Part shown: one piece after another, positions 60,810 to 64,000 of the stretch | Numbering within the stretch: the first letter of the stretch is position 1 | Layout of the letters: each line of letters starts with the position of its first letter | NCBI GenBank assembly: GCA_030425685.1 | Contig: JAUIAD010000008.1 | Coordinates: forward strand, 1-64,000 | Reading direction: 5' to 3' | DNA length: 64,000 nt | Source: Gammaproteobacteria bacterium | GTDB lineage: Bacteria > Pseudomonadota > Gammaproteobacteria > Coxiellales > Coxiellaceae | The notes under the pieces: model-generated | Databases searched by the model: none | What the model was told of the DNA's origin: nothing | Seen by the model: the letters and a program-made list of their open reading frames with translations, nothing else | Translations under genes and position numbers: made by a program

Positions 60810-62037
60810 AGACGGCGATAAGTGGGATACGCTTTTTTTGGAAACCAATTTGGCGACGATGGAACACACGGGTAAACCCTATGGGTTGCTGCATAATGCT
60901 GCATTAGCCGTAAAAGATGGCAAAATTGCCTGGATGGGTTTAGAAGAAAACCTAACGGATGTGCCAGCGTTATTGGCTGATGAAGTGATGCCATTGGACG
61001 GGCGTTGGATAACGCCAGGCTTAATCGACTGTCATACCCACTTAGTCTATGGTGGTAACCGTGCCAATGAATTTGAAATGCGTTTGCAGGGAAAATCCTA
61101 TAAGGAAATTCAAGCTGCCGGTGGCGGTATCTTTTCGACAGTCAATGCAACGCGGCAAGAAAAAGCAGAAGTGCTGGCAGAATCGGCATTGGCGCGTTTA
61201 GGTGAAATGCTAAAGGAAGGGGTAATGACGGTTGAAATTAAGTCGGGTTATGGTCTCGATATTTTTTCAGAAATAAAAATATTAGAGGTGATAGCCGCGC
61301 TAAAAGATGATTTGCCGATGCGTGTTATACCCACTTATTTGGCTGCGCATGTCGTGCCAAAGGAGTTTAAAGAAAATCCGCAGGCCTATGTGCTTGAGGT
61401 TTGTCGTCTTGCTATCCCAGAGATCGCGAGAAGAAAATTGGCAACAGCGGTTGATGTTTTTTGTGAAAATATTGCTTTTACAACTGAGCAAACAGAAACT
61501 ATTTTTCAAACAGCGCTTGAACATGGTTTTAAAATAAAAATTCATGCTGAGCAACTATCTAATCAAGGCGCTGCAGCCTTGGCAGCTCAATATGGCGCCT
61601 TGTCAGCGGATCACTTGGAATATCTTGATGAAGCTGGAGTAAAAGCATTAGCCGAGTCAGGAACGGTGGCGGTGTTGTTGCCTGGGGCATTTTATTTTCT
61701 CCGTGAAAAGAAAAAACCGCCCGTGGAGCTATTGCGCCAATATAAAGTGCCTATGGCTGTTGCTACCGATAGTAATCCTGGTACGTCGCCGACGAATTCA
61801 CTTTTATTAATGTTAAATATGGCTTGCACATTATTTTCGTTAACCCCTGAAGAAGCGCTAGCGGCAGTAACGCGAGAGGCGGCAAAAGCGTTGGGTTTGC
61901 AAGATAAAATAGGCACGTTAACGGTAGGCAAGTCAGCTGATTTATGTGTGTGGGATATTGATCATCCGGCAGAATTATCTTATCGGTTTGGCTGTAATCC
62001 CTGTCATTTAGTTTGTGTCAAAGGAGAATTAATATGA
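60799..62037 (+). CDS. hutI: Imidazolonepropionase
   Basis: A 412-residue amidohydrolase that opens 4-imidazolone-5-propionate to formiminoglutamate. The metal site is [20 protein letters not shown], then [35 protein letters not shown] and the Asp in [19 protein letters not shown]. The ATG at 60799 is preferred; a frame from 60769 only overlaps hutG. It shares ATGA with hutU. Confidence 0.95.
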   Translation: MRFKDGDKWDTLFLETNLATMEHTGKPYGLLHNAALAVKDGKIAWMGLEENLTDVPALLADEVMPLDGRWITPGLIDCHTHLVYGGNRANEFEMRLQGKSYKEIQAAGGGIFSTVNATRQEKAEVLAESALARLGEMLKEGVMTVEIKSGYGLDIFSEIKILEVIAALKDDLPMRVIPTYLAAHVVPKEFKENPQAYVLEVCRLAIPEIARRKLATAVDVFCENIAFTTEQTETIFQTALEHGFKIKIHAEQLSNQGAAALAAQYGALSADHLEYLDEAGVKALAESGTVAVLLPGAFYFLREKKKPPVELLRQYKVPMAVATDSNPGTSPTNSLLLMLNMACTLFSLTPEEALAAVTREAAKALGLQDKIGTLTVGKSADLCVWDIDHPAELSYRFGCNPCHLVCVKGELI

Positions 62038-63662
62038 GCACTACTTTGGAAGCAAAAAGCTGGTTAACTGAAGCCCCTTTGCGTATGTTAAAAAATAATT
62101 TAAACCCTGCCGTTGCGGAAAATCCGCAAGAGTTAGTTGTTTACGGTGGTATTGGTCGCGCTGCGCGAAACTGGGATTGTTATGAAAAAATTATTGAAAG
62201 TTTAAAGCAACTGAATGATGATGAAACTTTGTTGATTCAATCAGGAAAGCCGGTAGGTGTATTTAAAACGTTTGTTAATGCACCACGCGTTTTAATCGCT
62301 AATTCAAATTTAGTGCCGCACTGGGCAACATGGGATGAGTTTCATCGTTTAGATAAAGCGGGTTTGATGATGTTTGGGCAAATGACTGCAGGCTCATGGA
62401 TTTATATTGGTAGTCAAGGCATTGTGCAAGGGACGTATGAAACATTTTGCGAAGCGGGTCGACAGCACTATCCTGAGGATGAAAATTTAAATGGTCGTTG
62501 GATATTAACAGCGGGTTTAGGGGGTATGGGCGGAGCGCAGCCTTTGGCGGGTGTGATGGCCGGTGCTAGTGTATTGGCGATTGAGTGTGATCCTGGCCAT
62601 ATTCAAAAACGCTTGGAGACCGGTTATGTTGAGCATTATGTTGAAGGGTTGGATGAGGCGTTAGCTATTATTAAGAAAGCTTGTGCTGAAAAAAAACCAA
62701 CCTCAGTTGCGTTGCTTGGTAATGCTGCCGAGGTATTGCCTGAGTTGGTTAAGCGTGGCGTTAAGCCTGATTTTGTCACCGATCAAACTAGCGCGCATGA
62801 TCCTCTTAATGGTTATTTGCCGGCAGGATGGTCGTTGGCAAAAGCAAAAGAGTTACGAGAAACTGATCCAGATGCTGTGGTTAAAGCAGCTAAGCAATCT
62901 ATGGCGATACATGTTAATGCGATGTTGGATTTTGCTAAGCAAGGCGTGCCGACTTTTGACTATGGTAATAATATTCGTCAAATGGCGTTTGATGAAGGCG
63001 TGATAAATGCATTTGATTTTCCGGGCTTTGTGCCAGCTTATATTCGCCCCTTATTTTGTGAAGGGGTGGGGCCTTTTCGTTGGGTGGCTTTATCAGGGGA
63101 TCCAGAAGATATTTATAAAACGGATGAGAAATTAAAAGAGCTGTTGCCTGATAATAAAGGATTAATGAATTGGTTAACCATGGCGCGGGAAAAAATTCAT
63201 TTTCAAGGCTTGCCAGCACGCATTTGTTGGTTAGGATTAAAAGATCGTGCGCGTGTTGGTTTGGCGTTTAATGAGATGGTAAAAAATGGTGAGTTAAAAG
63301 CGCCTATCGTTATTGGTCGTGACCATTTAGATTCTGGTTCTGTTGCGAGTCCAAATCGTGAGACCGAAGGGATGCAAGATGGTTCCGATGCGGTCTCCGA
63401 TTGGCCGTTGTTAAATGCATTATTAAATTGTGCTAGCGGTGCTACTTGGGTCAGTATTCATCATGGTGGTGGCGTTGGTATGGGTTTTTCACAGCATGCT
63501 GGGGTAGTGATTGTTGCTGATGGTACGGATGCTGCGGCAGAGCGTTTGCAGCGGGTATTAACCAATGACCCGGCGAGCGGTGTGATGCGTCATGCGGATG
63601 CGGGTTATGATATTGCTATACAGTGTGCTAAGGAAAATGATTTAAATTTACCGATGATTTAA
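62034..63662 (+). CDS. hutU: Urocanate hydratase
   Basis: A 542-residue NAD-dependent lyase that hydrates urocanate to imidazolonepropionate. Conserved parts are [39 protein letters not shown], the NAD-binding [15 protein letters not shown] and [15 protein letters not shown] near the C-terminus. The start ATG at 62034 is preceded by AAAGGAG. hutH follows after 217 nt filled with repeats. Confidence 0.96.
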   Translation: MSTTLEAKSWLTEAPLRMLKNNLNPAVAENPQELVVYGGIGRAARNWDCYEKIIESLKQLNDDETLLIQSGKPVGVFKTFVNAPRVLIANSNLVPHWATWDEFHRLDKAGLMMFGQMTAGSWIYIGSQGIVQGTYETFCEAGRQHYPEDENLNGRWILTAGLGGMGGAQPLAGVMAGASVLAIECDPGHIQKRLETGYVEHYVEGLDEALAIIKKACAEKKPTSVALLGNAAEVLPELVKRGVKPDFVTDQTSAHDPLNGYLPAGWSLAKAKELRETDPDAVVKAAKQSMAIHVNAMLDFAKQGVPTFDYGNNIRQMAFDEGVINAFDFPGFVPAYIRPLFCEGVGPFRWVALSGDPEDIYKTDEKLKELLPDNKGLMNWLTMAREKIHFQGLPARICWLGLKDRARVGLAFNEMVKNGELKAPIVIGRDHLDSGSVASPNRETEGMQDGSDAVSDWPLLNALLNCASGATWVSIHHGGGVGMGFSQHAGVVIVADGTDAAAERLQRVLTNDPASGVMRHADAGYDIAIQCAKENDLNLPMI

Positions 63663-63685
63663 TCGCTATCCTTGTTGTCTGGTTT

Positions 63686-63760
63686 GCTATCTGGAGCTGC
63701 CACCCCGATCACTATCTGGAGCTTCCACCCCAATAGCTATCTGCAGCCGTCATCCCGCGG
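63686..63760. repeat. Three 25-bp tandem repeats between hutU and hutH
   Basis: Units start at 63686, 63711 and 63736 and follow the pattern (G/A)CTATCTGGAGCTNCCACCCC. The third unit drifts into CCGTCATCCCGCGG and so merges with the palindromic repeat that follows. Confidence 0.75.
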
Positions 63761-63815
63761 CTTGACCGCGTGATCCATATTGCTCTACAGATGCCGCGGA
63801 CCAGCCGCGGGATGA
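63749..63815. repeat. CCGCGG-family palindromic repeats, two units
   Basis: A first unit, CGTCATCCCGCGGCTTGACC (63749-), and a second, GCCGCGGACCAGCCGCGGG (63787-), lie back to back. They interrupt the hut operon between hutU and hutH without breaking a gene. Confidence 0.75.
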
Positions 63816-63879
63816 AGACTGCGGATAGCGCGCTGGATGACGGTTTTAGTTTGTTTTATTTTTAAAATGGAGTTGCTCA

Positions 63880-64000
63880 ATGAATACTATCAATATTCGA
63901 CCAGGAAAGGTGTCGCTATCAGATTTATCCGATATTTATTTTAACCCTGTAAAAATAGTGTTAGACCCTAGTGTAGAAGAAGCTATGCAGCGCTCATTAA
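63880..64000 (+). CDS. hutH: Histidine ammonia-lyase, N-terminal part (runs off the window)
   Basis: The ATG at 63880 with GGAG 8 nt upstream opens a frame reading NTINIRPGKVSLSDLSDIYF, then PVKIVLDPSVEEAMQRSL. This matches the start of HutH (PGKLTL...PVxLxLDPS...S). The remaining ~470 codons lie beyond 64000. HutH deaminates histidine to urocanate, the first step of the pathway whose other enzymes precede it. Confidence 0.85.
   Translation, partial: MNTINIRPGKVSLSDLSDIYFNPVKIVLDPSVEEAMQRSL

Overview
The window looks like a chromosomal segment of a gammaproteobacterium with host-associated traits. The core genes have gammaproteobacterial content and order: ffh / rpsP-rimM-trmD-rplS-ogt, homodimeric aceE-aceF-lpd, nudE-cysQ-mdh, ispA-xseB, tsaD, orn, plsY, hemW and hutGIUH. 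Between these blocks sit large proteins with no family I recognise, with coiled coils, internal repeats, hydrophobic hairpins or disordered ends. There is also a Lys/Ala-rich histone-like protein, a Gly-zipper lipoprotein of the 17-kDa antigen type, two tandem methyltransferases with a regulatory domain, and many short palindromic intergenic repeats. This mixture is familiar from Legionella/Coxiella-type genomes. That placement is an inference; no rRNA, tRNA or secretion-system gene confirms it here.

Layout. 1-1121: the 3' end of an unidentified gene, two copies of a ~240-bp element that looks like a duplicated small-RNA gene, and a short gene remnant. 1118-3425: ygfZ and a glutamate dehydrogenase. 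3564-8328: an orphan protein built of three ~120-residue repeats, and an envelope operon (small flippase-like protein, NAD-dependent epimerase, polytopic membrane protein). 8482-12496: DNA repair, the ribosomal/tRNA-modification operon and ffh. 12591-16233: CcsA-like protein, CorC/CNNM protein, pseudopilin, adk and a thioredoxin. 16234-17654: histone-like gene inside repeat-rich DNA. 17655-25414: antiporter, AmpE-like protein and the pyruvate dehydrogenase operon. 25415-30824: repeat-rich DNA, the two paralogous methyltransferases and a coiled-coil orphan. 30825-33921: comF, bioC, ispA, xseB and a DUF2007 protein. 34206-40264: small exported proteins, an AspH/LpxO-like hydroxylase, a flavin monooxygenase, a membrane orphan with a C-terminal CVVC, the lipoprotein and a HigB/HigA-type toxin-antitoxin pair. 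40271-48435: housekeeping genes plus one disordered orphan and a 2OG-Fe(II) oxygenase. 48547-51617: an amino-acid permease with a possible leader-peptide attenuator, and an AAA/DUF4143 ATPase behind a 43-bp palindrome. 51671-59680: a 1406-residue orphan, a small coiled-coil protein, hinT and emrAB. 59841-64000: histidine utilisation hutG-hutI-hutU and the start of hutH.

The most interesting signals are as follows. (1) A shared promoter architecture, TTAA-N7-TTAA followed 10 nt after the second hexamer by a -10-like hexamer, lies in front of two orphan proteins and the envelope operon. It resembles a PmrA box and suggests a common regulon. (2) The small-RNA-like element is duplicated. (3) A leader peptide ending in a Leu run lies between a strong promoter and the permease. 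(4) One orphan has a C-terminal Cys motif compatible with host prenylation. (5) Several families of dispersed palindromes are present, some amplified into short tandem arrays.
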